64,000 bases of DNA. Origin: Planctomycetota bacterium. Lineage in GTDB: Bacteria > Planctomycetota > Planctomycetia > Pirellulales > Pirellulaceae. Shown here in pieces: positions 1 through 8,648 of the stretch. The stretch covers positions 248,001 to 312,000 of the forward strand of contig JAPLNI010000058.1 in assembly GCA_026692865.1 (NCBI GenBank), in the 5' to 3' direction. The first letter of the stretch is position 1. Each line of letters begins with the position of its first letter. Position numbers and translations under genes: made by a program. Below the pieces are notes generated by a model. That model saw nothing but the letters and a program-made list of their open reading frames with translations. It ran no database searches and was not told where the DNA came from.

Positions 1-242
1 ATCTCATCGCTGATCGCGTGAATTTGTCTACGGCTGGTCCCAGTTCCGATCAAGAAATAGTCGAAAATCGAGGTTTGTCGGGAGATATCAAGAAGAATTA
101 AATCCTGAGCCTTATTCTCCGCCGCCGCTTTTGCCGCCGCTTTTGCCAAGATTAATGTCGAAGCTAGCTGCGATTCCGAAGCGGTAGCATTGATGATCGG
201 AATGTCTTCTAAAACGTTCGACGGACTAGGTTTCTTACTCAT
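1..242 (-). CDS. rsfS: Ribosome silencing factor RsfS (Iojap/DUF143), 5' part only
   Basis: The reverse strand opens with ATG at 242 and reads about 80 codons to the window edge without a stop. The encoded stretch LILLDISRQTSIFDYFLIGT followed by GTSRRQIHAI is the typical N-terminal half of the RsfS/Iojap family, which binds ribosomal protein L14 and blocks 30S-50S joining when nutrients are low. An Ala/Lys-rich segment (AKAAAKAAAE) precedes the conserved domain and comes from a short GCGGCGGCAAAA-type DNA duplication. The 3' half of the gene lies outside the window. Family assignment is by recognition of the motif; the cytoplasmic role is family knowledge. Confidence 0.88.
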   Translation of the reverse strand, partial: MSKKPSPSNVLEDIPIINATASESQLASTLILAKAAAKAAAENKAQDLILLDISRQTSIFDYFLIGTGTSRRQIHAISDE

Positions 243-718
243 TGACAGCGATTTGGCTCCAGAAATATTATCTAACTTCGCGACTGCGGGATTCGTAGTC
301 TAACTCTTTTCCGCAAAAATGTCACCTTAAAGTCGCTCAACAACGGAGTATCGCTTCCGACACACCGAAAATCTCGACCTCTACGGCCCAAACAGACACT
401 AAAGCGGCTGTCGAACGCCAAAGCCAGCGAATAGGCTACTCGAGAAATAATCAAAAATCGTGGGCTGGCCGTGTTCGGGCGACTAACCATCCGCCTGCGC
501 TTGATCATCCAATTACGCGGCTAGCGCCAGTGGCTCAACTTGAAGGCTTTGAATAATCCGGGCTAGCCCGATTGTTATCCTGTGTTTGCGACTTGACCAG
601 CAACAAAAATAAAGAGTCCTAGCCAAGCTAACGTTTTCGCAGCAAAATAGCCTCTAACGTAAGAAATTGTAACTCGAAATTCCGTCATTTTTCCAGCTCG
701 AAAACAAAGGATATTGCG
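243..718. other. Divergent intergenic region rsfS / bcp
   Basis: 476 bp between two divergently read genes, so both promoters should lie here, though no convincing -35/-10 pair was seen. It holds one half-arm (517-537) of the GGCTAGCGCC/GGCTCA repeat family that occurs as full palindromes elsewhere in the window. A 78-codon reverse ORF at 272-508 has no recognisable features and is not called. An AAAGGA-like ribosome binding site precedes the ATG at 719. Confidence 0.6.
517..537. repeat. Half-site of the GCTAGCGCC/GGCTCA palindromic repeat family
   Basis: GCGGCTAGCGCCAGTGGCTC at 517-536 matches the right arm of the full palindromes at 28900-28980, 45719-45795 and 55242-55302. No left arm was found nearby, so this may be a decayed or solo copy. 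Confidence 0.55.
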
Positions 719-1186
719 ATGGCCGATTGGCTTGAACCTGGCACAAAAGCTCCCGCGTTCACTCTAGTGTCTGACTCCGGTGAAAAAGTGAAACTATCTC
801 AGTTTAAAGGCAAGAGTGTCGTCCTGTACTTCTATCCCAAAGACGATACGCCAGGTTGTACAAAAGAAGCTTGCGCGTTTCGCGATGCTCAAAGCGAAAT
901 GACCAAACTAGGAGCGGTCGTGCTTGGAGTTAGCCCTGATACGTTGGAGTCGCACGTGAAGTTTCGAGACAAATACACATTGAATTTTTCGCTCCTTGCC
1001 GACCCCGATCACGCCGTAGCCGAGCTTTATGGAGCTTGGCGTGAGAAGAATATGTACGGGAAAAAGTCGATGGGTGTACAGCGAAGCACCTACCTTATCG
1101 ACACCCAAGGCAAGATTGCAAAGGTCTGGAAGAAAGTGAGCGTCGATGGTCATGACGCGGCAGTACTCGAAGCACTCAAGCAATAA
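719..1186 (+). CDS. bcp: Thioredoxin-dependent thiol peroxidase (Bcp/PrxQ peroxiredoxin)
   Basis: A 155-residue cytoplasmic peroxiredoxin of the AhpC/TSA fold that reduces hydroperoxides using thioredoxin. The motif DDTPGCTKEACAFRD is diagnostic of the PrxQ/Bcp subgroup. C47 is the expected peroxidatic cysteine and C52, five residues later, the resolving cysteine of a 1-Cys/atypical 2-Cys mechanism. Length is normal for the family. The ATG at 719 is preceded by AAAGGA with good spacing. The gene stands alone and converges on the NUDIX gene; hairpins at 1275-1298 and 1335-1352 in the gap may end transcription from both sides. Confidence 0.95.
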   Translation: MADWLEPGTKAPAFTLVSDSGEKVKLSQFKGKSVVLYFYPKDDTPGCTKEACAFRDAQSEMTKLGAVVLGVSPDTLESHVKFRDKYTLNFSLLADPDHAVAELYGAWREKNMYGKKSMGVQRSTYLIDTQGKIAKVWKKVSVDGHDAAVLEALKQ

Positions 1187-1274
1187 CACATCGGCCCATA
1201 TACATTGGACGGTGCAGCTTAACCATGTTTTAAAGCTAAAGCTTCGTACAAATGAATAACGGGCGTTCGCACTC

Positions 1275-1298
1275 GTAGCAGATGTCGTAACACATCTG
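1275..1298 (-). repeat. REP-like hairpin, TTAC loop / GCTAC trailer family (copy B)
   Basis: Read on the minus strand this is an imperfect CAGATGTG/GACATCTG hairpin around a TTAC loop, ending in GCTAC. It is nearly identical to the copy at 19887-19910. It lies between the convergent bcp and NUDIX genes. Confidence 0.7.
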
Positions 1299-1334
1299 AA
1301 GATTTCAGACTTTGCCGTTGTCCCCACCGACTTC

Positions 1335-1357
1335 GGAATTCTTAAGAATTCCGCTAC
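1335..1357 (+). repeat. REP-like hairpin, TTAA loop / GCTAC trailer family (copy A)
   Basis: GGAATTCTTAAGAATTCC is a perfect 18-bp palindrome followed by GCTAC. It shares loop position and trailer with the hairpins at 1275-1298, 19887-19910 and 60305-60328, while the arms differ. It may double as a bidirectional terminator for the convergent genes. Confidence 0.7.
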
Positions 1358-1382
1358 CCCTGAATTAAGCTGGGCTGAAGCA

Positions 1383-1904
1383 CTAGGCGTTCGTTCGATA
1401 TCTCATGAACCAAAGCAACGCTACTAGAGTCTTCGCGTCTTCAATTTTGCCGTCGCGAATCAGGCTATCAATCTCGCTCCACGAGTAAACTTGGTTGGCA
1501 ATTTGCTCGCCAACCTCGCGCTGCGCTTCGCCCTGAGTTAAATTGCTCGCAACATAGAAATGCATACGCTCATCCAGTATACCTGGTGACATATTGAACG
1601 AATGGACATGCTGAATCGTTGCTGCCTGATAGCCTGTCTCTTCAATCAACTCACGACCCGCGGTTACCATCGGTGGCTCGTTTGGTTCAAGCGTTCCTGC
1701 GGGCAATTCGAGTATCCAACGATCGATGGCAACGCGATAAGTGTAAATCAAGCACACGTGATCCGGATCGACAAGCGGAAGAATCACCACCGCGCCCGGA
1801 TGCCTTACCACTTGCCGATGATGTTCACTCCCATCATCCAAGTTTTGATAAACGTCTTCGACTGCGAAGCGGAGGGCTTGAAACACTTTTTTTCGTCGCG
1901 TCAT
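1383..1904 (-). CDS. NUDIX hydrolase, ADP-ribose pyrophosphatase-like
   Basis: A 173-residue protein with an intact Nudix box beginning GTLEPNEPPMVTAGRELIEE and ending TGY, which fits the G-x5-E-x7-REUxEExGU pattern; the REL..EE residues bind the catalytic divalent metal. The upstream IYTYRVAIDRWILELPAG segment is typical of the NudF/ADP-ribose pyrophosphatase branch, which cleaves nucleoside diphosphate sugars to ribose 5-phosphate and AMP-like products. Substrate is inferred from that similarity only. It lies 27 bp downstream of the RND permease on the same strand, so it may be transcribed from the pump operon, although a functional link is not evident. Confidence 0.9.
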   Translation of the reverse strand: MTRRKKVFQALRFAVEDVYQNLDDGSEHHRQVVRHPGAVVILPLVDPDHVCLIYTYRVAIDRWILELPAGTLEPNEPPMVTAGRELIEETGYQAATIQHVHSFNMSPGILDERMHFYVASNLTQGEAQREVGEQIANQVYSWSEIDSLIRDGKIEDAKTLVALLWFMRYRTNA

Positions 1905-1931
1905 TATGCTGATTGCTTGCTTCTTAAATAG

Positions 1932-4900
1932 CTAAACGGGCACGGGTTCAAGTTGCTCTGTCGTCGACTCAAACGAACTTTCTTCAAAACTCTTAGAGTA
2001 ATGAACTTGTTTTCGCTCGATGGAATGGGGATCGCTGAATGTTGGTTTTACTCGGAAGATCAAAACATACAAAGCAGGGAGGTTGATCAACGTCAAGAAA
2101 GTTGCAACTGACAGACCGCCCATGATAGCGATCGCCATCGGTCCCCAAAAGACACTTCTTGTCAAAGGAATCATCGCAAGGATTGCCGTTGCAGCGGTCA
2201 AAATCACCGGTCGAGCACGACGTACCGCGGATTCAATGACCGCTTCCCATTCGGTAAGTCCACTTTGCATGTCTTGATCAATCTGATCGATCAATATTAC
2301 CGAATTTCGCATGTCCATTCCGGCGAGCGCAATCACTCCCAGCAATGCAACAAAGCCAAAGGGAGCATTAAAAATTAGTAGGAAAGCAACCGCACCGATT
2401 AACCCCAGTGGAGCAATGCCGAACACTAGAGCCGCCTTTTTAAAACTTTGAACCTGCAGCATCAAAAGCGTTAGCATGATCAGAATCATCACAGGGAATA
2501 CGCTGAATAGGGCAAGGTTCGCTTTCTCGCTTTCTTCGACTGCACCCCCGCGTTCAATACGGTAACCAGGTGGAAGGTCTAGGGCGAGCAACTTAGGAAA
2601 AATTCGGTTCGTGACGTCTGGTGCTTGAACGCCGTCGATCGTGTCCGATCTCACTGTGAGCATTGTCTCTTGATTCCTACGCCAGAGAATTGGTGGCTCC
2701 AGTTCGTAGTGAGCTGTTGCGACTTGGCTAAGTGGAATTGCCTTACCATCGTTATTGAACAACGAAAGATTTTGAAGAGAGTCCAGCTCTAGTCGTTCTT
2801 CGGGAATCGCTCTTGCAACGACCTCGACGGTCTCAGTTCCCTCCCGAAACTGAGCAATAGGTGCTCCCGAAAGCAACGTTTGCAGTGTCGACGAAATTTC
2901 TTGCGTGTTCAGTCCCATGGATCGTGCGCGGTCTTGATCTACGGCCAATCGAATCATCTTCGACGCCTCGTTCCATTCGAAGTTAACGTCAACAGTAGCT
3001 TTCTCCTGTCGCATGATCTCTCGAACCTTGTCACCGATCGCGAGGACTCCTTCACGATCGGGACCCATCACGCGGAACTGGACAGGAAACCCTACCGGTG
3101 GTCCAAAATCAAGCCGCAAAACGCGAAGCCTTGGCGAGGCGAACTGAGGGTCCGATTCAAAGGCCGCAAGCAGTTCGCGTCTTAATCTCTCTCGGGCTTT
3201 AACTCCGGTGGTTTCAATAACAATTTTCGCAAAGCTCGCATTCGGAAGGTCCGGATTCAAGGCAAGGAAAAACCGCGCGGAACCAGCCCCGGTATAAGAT
3301 GTGAAGTGGTTTACATCCCAATCGGAATCATGCGTTCTATGCATTATAAAGTCAAGAAACGAGAATGGTTCTTTCGTATGCTCCCGATTTATATCTTCTG
3401 AATTCGGCAACTTTTTGAGAAGCAGCGACTCGACCTTCCGCACCATATCAGCCGTCGCCAAAAAGGATGAACCCTCCGGCATTTTGATATCCACCATCAA
3501 CTCAGGCCGCGACGATTGAGGGAAAAACTGTTGCTGAAGTTGTGTGAAGCCATACATCGATGCGATAAAGGCAACCAAAGTCACCGATATGACCTTTAGT
3601 GGATTACGAACACATAACGTGATGATCGCTCGCAAGGCTCGGTACATCCCGGTGTTATAGTTGTGATGATCTTTCGATGAAGCAACCTTTTCCGGAAGTA
3701 GCATCACGCCAAGGTACGGCGTAAATACAACGGCAGTAAACCACGAAGTCATCAAAGCGATCCCCACGACCCAGAAAATTCCACCTGCATATTCCCCCGC
3801 TGCCGACTTCGCAAATCCGACTGGGATAAAGCCCGCTGCAGTAATCATGGTTCCTGACAACATCGGGAATGCAGTGGATGACCAAGCAAAGGTTGCTGCG
3901 TCAACTCGACTCCACCCTTGCTCCAATTTTACCGCCATCATTTCAACAGCGATGATCGCATCATCGACTAACAACCCAAGCGCTAGAATCAATGCTCCTA
4001 AGCTGATTCGATCCAAATCCATACCGATCGAGTTCATGATAACCATGGAGATGGCCAGCACTGTCGGAACGCTGAGAGCCACCACGATTCCGGTTTGAAA
4101 GCCAAGACTCAAGAAGCTAACGCAAAGAACAATAATCAAGGCCTCGACGAACGATCTTAAAAATTCCGAGACAGACTCGTCGACAACCGAAGGCTGAAAG
4201 GCAACGGTCCCGATTTCAACGCCGGCGGGTATTTCTGTACGAATGAATTGCATCTCTTCTTCAATTCGCTCGCCAAGCGCTAGAACGTTCCCGCCTTTCT
4301 TCATTACGACCCCAAGTCCAACGCTTTGTTTTCCATCAAAACTCATTGTGAATTCCGATGGGTCTTCATATCCTCGTTTTATATCGGCGATGTCACCCAA
4401 CTTGAGTGTCCGGTTCAATCCGCTAACCGGAACATTCGAGATAGCTTCGACTGCATCGAAGGCTCCGTCGACTCGGACGAAGACGCGGTCTTGTTCGGTC
4501 TCAATTTTGCCTGATGGTAATATTGCGTTCTGCGCGGTAACGCTATCGAATATTTTTTGTGGCGAGATACCTAGCGTCGCAAGTTTTCGATGAGAGAGTT
4601 CAATAAAAACTTTCTGAAGTTGGTCTCCGATAATGTCAACCTTTTCAACATCGCTGACTCGCAATAGTCGCTTCCGCGCCGACTCGACAATGCGTTTCAA
4701 TTCAGCAGGAGTATAGTCATCGCCATGAAAGGCGTAGATCGCTGAATAGACGTCGCCGTATTCGTCGTTGACTGCTGGTCCAAGAACTCCTTGAGGAAGT
4801 GTACCGCGAATGTCATTCAATTTTTTCCGAATCTGGTACCAAGTTTCGGGCACTTGCTTTTTGGGAATCGTATCCTTTAGCTGTACGAGAACGAGCATTC

Positions 4901-5195
4901 GCTCAGGCAAACAGTAGGTTCGCAAAAAGTCGAGATACGGCGTTTCTCGAAGCTTGTCTTCGATTCGCTCTGCAACTTGCCGCTGCACTTCCTCTGCAGT
5001 TGCACCAGGCCATGTCGCTGAAACAATTGCCGTTTTGATTGTAAACGAAGGATCTTCAGCTCGACCCATCTGCAAGTAGGATTGCAGTCCGGCGAGTAAC
5101 GAGGCACCAATCAAAAACAAAATGAAGGACGGATGTGTGACCGCCCACCGCGAGAGATTGAAACTTGAAGCGATTTTCACTTTTGCATCTCCCAT
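1932..5195 (-). CDS. RND efflux transporter permease (AcrB/HAE1 family)
   Basis: A 1087-residue inner-membrane proton/drug antiporter subunit of the AcrB type. One N-terminal membrane segment (PSFILFLIGASLL) is followed by a large periplasmic domain, a membrane block around residues 340-560 containing LGLLVDDAIIAVEMM, a second periplasmic domain and a final membrane block with MDMRNSVILIDQ. Those are the conserved RND repeats, with the DD pair of the proton relay. Length is normal. Its ATG overlaps the adaptor gene by 19 bp, indicating translational coupling. No TolC-type outer-membrane gene lies in the window. Substrate cannot be told from sequence; the linked TetR regulator suggests an inducible toxic-compound pump. 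Confidence 0.95.
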   Translation of the reverse strand: MGDAKVKIASSFNLSRWAVTHPSFILFLIGASLLAGLQSYLQMGRAEDPSFTIKTAIVSATWPGATAEEVQRQVAERIEDKLRETPYLDFLRTYCLPERMLVLVQLKDTIPKKQVPETWYQIRKKLNDIRGTLPQGVLGPAVNDEYGDVYSAIYAFHGDDYTPAELKRIVESARKRLLRVSDVEKVDIIGDQLQKVFIELSHRKLATLGISPQKIFDSVTAQNAILPSGKIETEQDRVFVRVDGAFDAVEAISNVPVSGLNRTLKLGDIADIKRGYEDPSEFTMSFDGKQSVGLGVVMKKGGNVLALGERIEEEMQFIRTEIPAGVEIGTVAFQPSVVDESVSEFLRSFVEALIIVLCVSFLSLGFQTGIVVALSVPTVLAISMVIMNSIGMDLDRISLGALILALGLLVDDAIIAVEMMAVKLEQGWSRVDAATFAWSSTAFPMLSGTMITAAGFIPVGFAKSAAGEYAGGIFWVVGIALMTSWFTAVVFTPYLGVMLLPEKVASSKDHHNYNTGMYRALRAIITLCVRNPLKVISVTLVAFIASMYGFTQLQQQFFPQSSRPELMVDIKMPEGSSFLATADMVRKVESLLLKKLPNSEDINREHTKEPFSFLDFIMHRTHDSDWDVNHFTSYTGAGSARFFLALNPDLPNASFAKIVIETTGVKARERLRRELLAAFESDPQFASPRLRVLRLDFGPPVGFPVQFRVMGPDREGVLAIGDKVREIMRQEKATVDVNFEWNEASKMIRLAVDQDRARSMGLNTQEISSTLQTLLSGAPIAQFREGTETVEVVARAIPEERLELDSLQNLSLFNNDGKAIPLSQVATAHYELEPPILWRRNQETMLTVRSDTIDGVQAPDVTNRIFPKLLALDLPPGYRIERGGAVEESEKANLALFSVFPVMILIMLTLLMLQVQSFKKAALVFGIAPLGLIGAVAFLLIFNAPFGFVALLGVIALAGMDMRNSVILIDQIDQDMQSGLTEWEAVIESAVRRARPVILTAATAILAMIPLTRSVFWGPMAIAIMGGLSVATFLTLINLPALYVLIFRVKPTFSDPHSIERKQVHYSKSFEESSFESTTEQLEPVPV

Positions 5196-6397
5196 ACTCG
5201 GACTTTCATGGCTTCATCAAGCTTCTGAACACCAGCCGAAACAATCAGTTGCCCCAAAGTAAGTCCGCGTGAGATGTCCGTCATGTTGGCACCATACGAT
5301 TTGACTTGAACAATCTGCGGGCGGATCATGAATATGCCTGTATTCAATGGATCGGGAGTTGCTAACCATACGGCCGACTTTTCTCCATGCTGTATGATGG
5401 ATGCGGTAGGAACGCTAAATGCGTAACCGTTAGTCGTATCGTTTGTTGCTGGCTCGGAAGTGTTGATTGCACCATTTGACTTTTCGTCCCAGTTGACCGT
5501 TGCGGTCATTCCTAACTGGATCTCTGCGGGTGGTTTCTCGATGGAGAACCTAGCGCGGTAAGTGCGAGTAACCGGATCTGCAACGGGGGATAGCTCACGA
5601 AGTTTCGCTGACGAACGCACGCTAGGGAGCGACCAGAATTGGACTGATGCAAGCATGTTCTCTGGAAGCGAACTACGATTCTCGGGGATGTCGACGACTG
5701 CTTCAAGTTGTTCGGTTTGAGCAATCACGCAAACAGGCGTTCCAGCTGCAACTACCTGCCCCGATTCAGCTTGAACATTCATCACAATACCCGGCGTGTC
5801 TGCGACGAGTCGGCAATAGGCGAGTTGATTGTTGGCAAGTTGCAGTTGTCGTTCGGCGCTGGTTTGCTGACCTAGTGCGATGTCTCTTGCTGATAAACCA
5901 AGATCGTATTCGGACTGACTGATTGCATTGGTCCGCCGTAGGTCAACCAATCGTTGCTCCTCGGCGGTGCTTTGCCGGACTGCTGCCCGAGCAACGACAA
6001 GATTTGCTTCCGAGGACTTTTGCTGTAGCCGATAATCTTCTGTGTCCAATTCGAAGAGGACATCGCCCGGGTTCACTCTTTGACCGACCTCGATTTTTCG
6101 ACTGACAATTTTTCCTCCAACTCGGAATCCAACGGGCGTTTCGTAACGAGCGCGAACGGTCCCCGTGAATACATTCTTAGCGCATCGCGACTCGACGCTT
6201 CCAACTTCAAACATTCGAACGGGTACAACAGGGAGAACAACTTTACTATTCGGTTTTGAAGCTTTCTCTGAATGCGAGTTCGATGTTAGCTGCGTACTCT
6301 GATTCTTCAAACCCACCGCGGCCAATACCGCTGCGGATACGGAAAACAATACTGCCGCCGACATAAAGAAAACGCGGTTTTTAAAGATGCTTTTCAT
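5177..6397 (-). CDS. RND efflux periplasmic adaptor (membrane fusion protein)
   Basis: A 406-residue HlyD/AcrA-type adaptor linking the permease to an outer-membrane channel. An N-terminal hydrophobic segment (FFMSAAVLFSVSAAVLAAVG) anchors or exports it. The lipoyl-like half motifs GFRVGGKIVSRKIEVGQRVN and, after a coiled-coil hairpin, VADTPGIVMNVQAESGQVV flank the helical hairpin at about residues 145-195. A beta-barrel and membrane-proximal domain follow. The stop overlaps the permease start by 19 bp. The gene lies 75 bp downstream of tetR on the same strand, and two copies of a GACGCGTC palindrome fill that gap. Confidence 0.94.
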   Translation of the reverse strand: MKSIFKNRVFFMSAAVLFSVSAAVLAAVGLKNQSTQLTSNSHSEKASKPNSKVVLPVVPVRMFEVGSVESRCAKNVFTGTVRARYETPVGFRVGGKIVSRKIEVGQRVNPGDVLFELDTEDYRLQQKSSEANLVVARAAVRQSTAEEQRLVDLRRTNAISQSEYDLGLSARDIALGQQTSAERQLQLANNQLAYCRLVADTPGIVMNVQAESGQVVAAGTPVCVIAQTEQLEAVVDIPENRSSLPENMLASVQFWSLPSVRSSAKLRELSPVADPVTRTYRARFSIEKPPAEIQLGMTATVNWDEKSNGAINTSEPATNDTTNGYAFSVPTASIIQHGEKSAVWLATPDPLNTGIFMIRPQIVQVKSYGANMTDISRGLTLGQLIVSAGVQKLDEAMKVRVWEMQK

Positions 6398-6421
6398 ATT
6401 CGCGATGCCTTCTGAAGAATT

Positions 6422-6452
6422 GAATGACGCGTCAGCGAATGACGACGCGTCA
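6422..6452. promoter_or_regulatory. Tandem GAATGACG..GACGCGTCA sites between tetR and the adaptor gene
   Basis: GAATGACGCGTCA (6422-6434) and GAATGACGACGCGTCA (6437-6452) are adjacent direct repeats, each containing the 8-bp palindrome GACGCGTC. They lie just upstream of the adaptor gene. They could be a regulator binding site or an mRNA stem-loop; the sequence does not resemble the palindrome at the tetR promoter. Confidence 0.4.
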
Positions 6453-6472
6453 CTTTTTCAGTAAAAAAATTT

Positions 6473-7219
6473 CTAGTTGGTAGTTGTCGTAAATTGGGGT
6501 TCGTTTAAGTCGAACTCGTTTCGAATCTGTTTGTGAAATTGATCCATCTTTTGGAATTGCTCCTCGACTCCCAGCAGAGGTGACCAACCGAAACCATTCA
6601 TTAACGTGTAACAGTGGTGACGAATCGCCTTGGGCGCGTCCGTGATCCCGAGTTTGGCAAGAGATGGGCTGGTTGCTGCAAGAACTTGGCTACCGTAATT
6701 CAAAGCCCAAAATCCGAAGATGATCTCTTCAGGCGAAAGGCCATCGCGAAGCATAAGGTCTCCGGCCATCATCGCATCGCGAACGATTCCCGAAACAACT
6801 CCCATACAGCGGCTTTCACATTGTTGAATCAACTCCTGACGACGCGAACTCGACTTGTCCCAGATCGTGCTGTTTCGGATCCATTCTTCGATCGCGAAAT
6901 GGTCCCGACATTCTTGCGTGTAGACTTCGCAAGCCGCACCGATTCCCATAAGTCGTTCTCGCGGGATTTGACTCAGTTGCGAGCCGAACTGAAACAGGCG
7001 AAATCGCAACTCCATGGACTCGATAGCCAAGGCAATTACGATTTCTTCTTTGTTTGGGAAATGGTTGTAGAGGGTTCCTTTGGCGTATTCCATCAAGGTC
7101 GCCAAACGATCCATGCTAAGCGCCTGGTAACCCTCGCGAAGCAAAATGGGCCGAGCAAGGCGCAGAATCTGCCCTTCTCGTTCCGCTATTTCTCTTTGCT
7201 TTCTTGTTAAAACGACCAT
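6473..7219 (-). CDS. TetR/AcrR family transcriptional regulator of the RND pump
   Basis: A 248-residue one-component repressor. The N-terminal helix-turn-helix domain (about residues 15-60) has the classical TetR signature: AKGTLYNHFPNKEEIVIALA follows the recognition helix DRLATLMEYAKGT. The C-terminal ligand-binding domain is divergent as usual. It is the first gene of a tetR-adaptor-permease run on the minus strand. Its start codon lies inside a 9+9 bp inverted repeat (7218-7238), so it probably represses its own promoter and hence the whole operon. There is no ribosome binding site before the ATG, which suggests a leaderless mRNA. The inducer is unknown. Confidence 0.93.
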   Translation of the reverse strand: MVVLTRKQREIAEREGQILRLARPILLREGYQALSMDRLATLMEYAKGTLYNHFPNKEEIVIALAIESMELRFRLFQFGSQLSQIPRERLMGIGAACEVYTQECRDHFAIEEWIRNSTIWDKSSSRRQELIQQCESRCMGVVSGIVRDAMMAGDLMLRDGLSPEEIIFGFWALNYGSQVLAATSPSLAKLGITDAPKAIRHHCYTLMNGFGWSPLLGVEEQFQKMDQFHKQIRNEFDLNEPQFTTTTN

Positions 7220-7238
7220 GTGTCAAATATTGACACAT
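7218..7238. promoter_or_regulatory. Predicted TetR operator overlapping the tetR start codon
   Basis: ATGTGTCAA and TTGACACAT form a perfect 9-bp inverted repeat separated by ATA. On the minus strand a TTGACT -35-like hexamer (7249-7254) lies upstream, and with a 17-bp spacer a weak AATATT -10 (7226-7231) falls inside the palindrome. A repressor here would block the promoter of tetR and the pump genes. Operator function is inference from position and symmetry. Confidence 0.7.
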
Positions 7239-7260
7239 CGTCATAAAAAGTCAAGTGACT

Positions 7261-8196
7261 TTAGCGATATCGCAAAATGCAGTAAATCGCGTTCCAAAGA
7301 TCTTTGAGTCCAATCTTTTTCCCATCGGCCCACGAACGAGCGCGATAGCTGATTGGTACTTCTGGGATTTGGATGCCGAGCCGAGAGATTTTTGCAGTGA
7401 TTTCCGGCTCAAAACCAAAGCGAGGCTGCTCGATTCGTATGTTTTGCAAGACATCACGGCGGAACGCTTTGTAGCACGTCTCCATATCCGTAAGTTTTTG
7501 CCCCGTAATCCAATTACTCAGCCCGGTTAAGCAAGCGTTTCCGGAGCGATGGATCCAGGAGCTGTTTTTGGACTCCGAATTCAGATAACGCGATCCGTAA
7601 ACGACTGTTGCTCGACCATCGATGATTGGCTGGATGACTTTCATGATGTCTTGTGGATCATACTCGAGATCAGCGTCTTGAATAACGACTATGTTCCCCT
7701 CGGTAAGGCGGAATCCCGTCTGAAGAGCGGCTCCTTTGCCTTGATTTACGCAATGAAAGAAGAGCTCGACGCATCCGTCTTGCGGTATGCCAAGGAGTGC
7801 TTCCTGCGTTCCGTCAGTACTCCCATCATCGACGATAATGATCTGCTTGCTAACGGGGAGCCGTTTTACCGCTTCGACGATTTTGATAACCGACTCACGT
7901 TCGTTGTAAACGGGAATCACCACTGACAGCATCGGACGGGTGATTCGAAGCCTGTCGTTTCCAAGATTATCAGCGACAGCTTTCTGAACAACGGACAATT
8001 CATCGAAAACGCGTAGCTCGACACCCGACTCAAGCTCGCAGGTTGATTGCATTTCAGCAATCCACTCGCGATTATCTGCTTGAGTCGACATTGGCAGTTG
8101 CGTTGTGGACGAATCTTTTTTCATAGGGAGCCGGTTGCTTACAAAGAGCATCAGATGATCTATACCGCGTAAATCTATGCGGCGTCTATAGGGCAT
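7261..8196 (-). CDS. Family 2 glycosyltransferase (dolichyl-phosphate-mannose-synthase-like)
   Basis: A GT-A fold family 2 transferase that moves a sugar from a nucleotide donor to a lipid carrier or glycan. The catalytic domain starts near residue 68 with MLSVVIPVYNERESVIKIVE. IIIVDDGSTDGT binds the donor nucleotide and QDADLEYDPQD supplies the metal-binding DxD. The later GFEPEITAKISRLGIQIPEV and YRARSWADGKKI segments are typical of the DPM1/GtrB-like branch. There are no C-terminal membrane helices. The 60-odd residues before the domain look non-conserved, so the true start may be 8124 or 8091 (in-frame ATGs). It stands alone, with its 3' end abutting the tetR promoter. Confidence 0.9.
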   Translation of the reverse strand: MPYRRRIDLRGIDHLMLFVSNRLPMKKDSSTTQLPMSTQADNREWIAEMQSTCELESGVELRVFDELSVVQKAVADNLGNDRLRITRPMLSVVIPVYNERESVIKIVEAVKRLPVSKQIIIVDDGSTDGTQEALLGIPQDGCVELFFHCVNQGKGAALQTGFRLTEGNIVVIQDADLEYDPQDIMKVIQPIIDGRATVVYGSRYLNSESKNSSWIHRSGNACLTGLSNWITGQKLTDMETCYKAFRRDVLQNIRIEQPRFGFEPEITAKISRLGIQIPEVPISYRARSWADGKKIGLKDLWNAIYCILRYR

Positions 8197-8648
8197 GAGC
8201 CGCTCGGAGACAATCGCGAATTTTCTATAAGTATCGGTAAATCTAGGTTGGATTTCTTGACTGAAAGCTCCTACGAAGAATCGAAATCTTGTTTCGTTCG
8301 ATTGAGTTTGCGATCGTAAGGATTGTGGCGACTGATTGGTGAAACATCAGTGCAACCGTCATCCGTTGATCGCCAGAATCAAAACCGTGAAGCCTAGTTT
8401 CCTGCTTGATTGCACGGGGTGGTTCATTACGAAATCCAATCCCATGACCACGCAAACGACGTTGAATCAAAATCGTGTCATTTTAAAAGTCATAAGCAAT
8501 CGCTATGTGGATTCTAAAATCATCTTCACTATCACTTTTGAATGCCTAGCATCATGACAGCAAACTGATGGCACTTGAAATTTAGATACTTTCGATTGGA
8601 TAGGTTTAGTTCAATTCCTATAAAACAAGTCCGATCCATGAGACGAAC
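8197..8648. other. Intergenic region without a recognisable gene
   Basis: 452 bp between the glycosyltransferase start and the beta-helix gene stop. Two overlapping ORFs on opposite strands (8243-8470 and 8336-8557) have no motif, signal peptide or ribosome binding site. The glycosyltransferase promoter should lie at the left end. Nothing else was seen. Confidence 0.5.

Noticed and set aside
272-508. 78-codon ORF upstream of rsfS
   Set aside because: No motif, signal peptide or ribosome binding site, and it occupies the expected promoter region.
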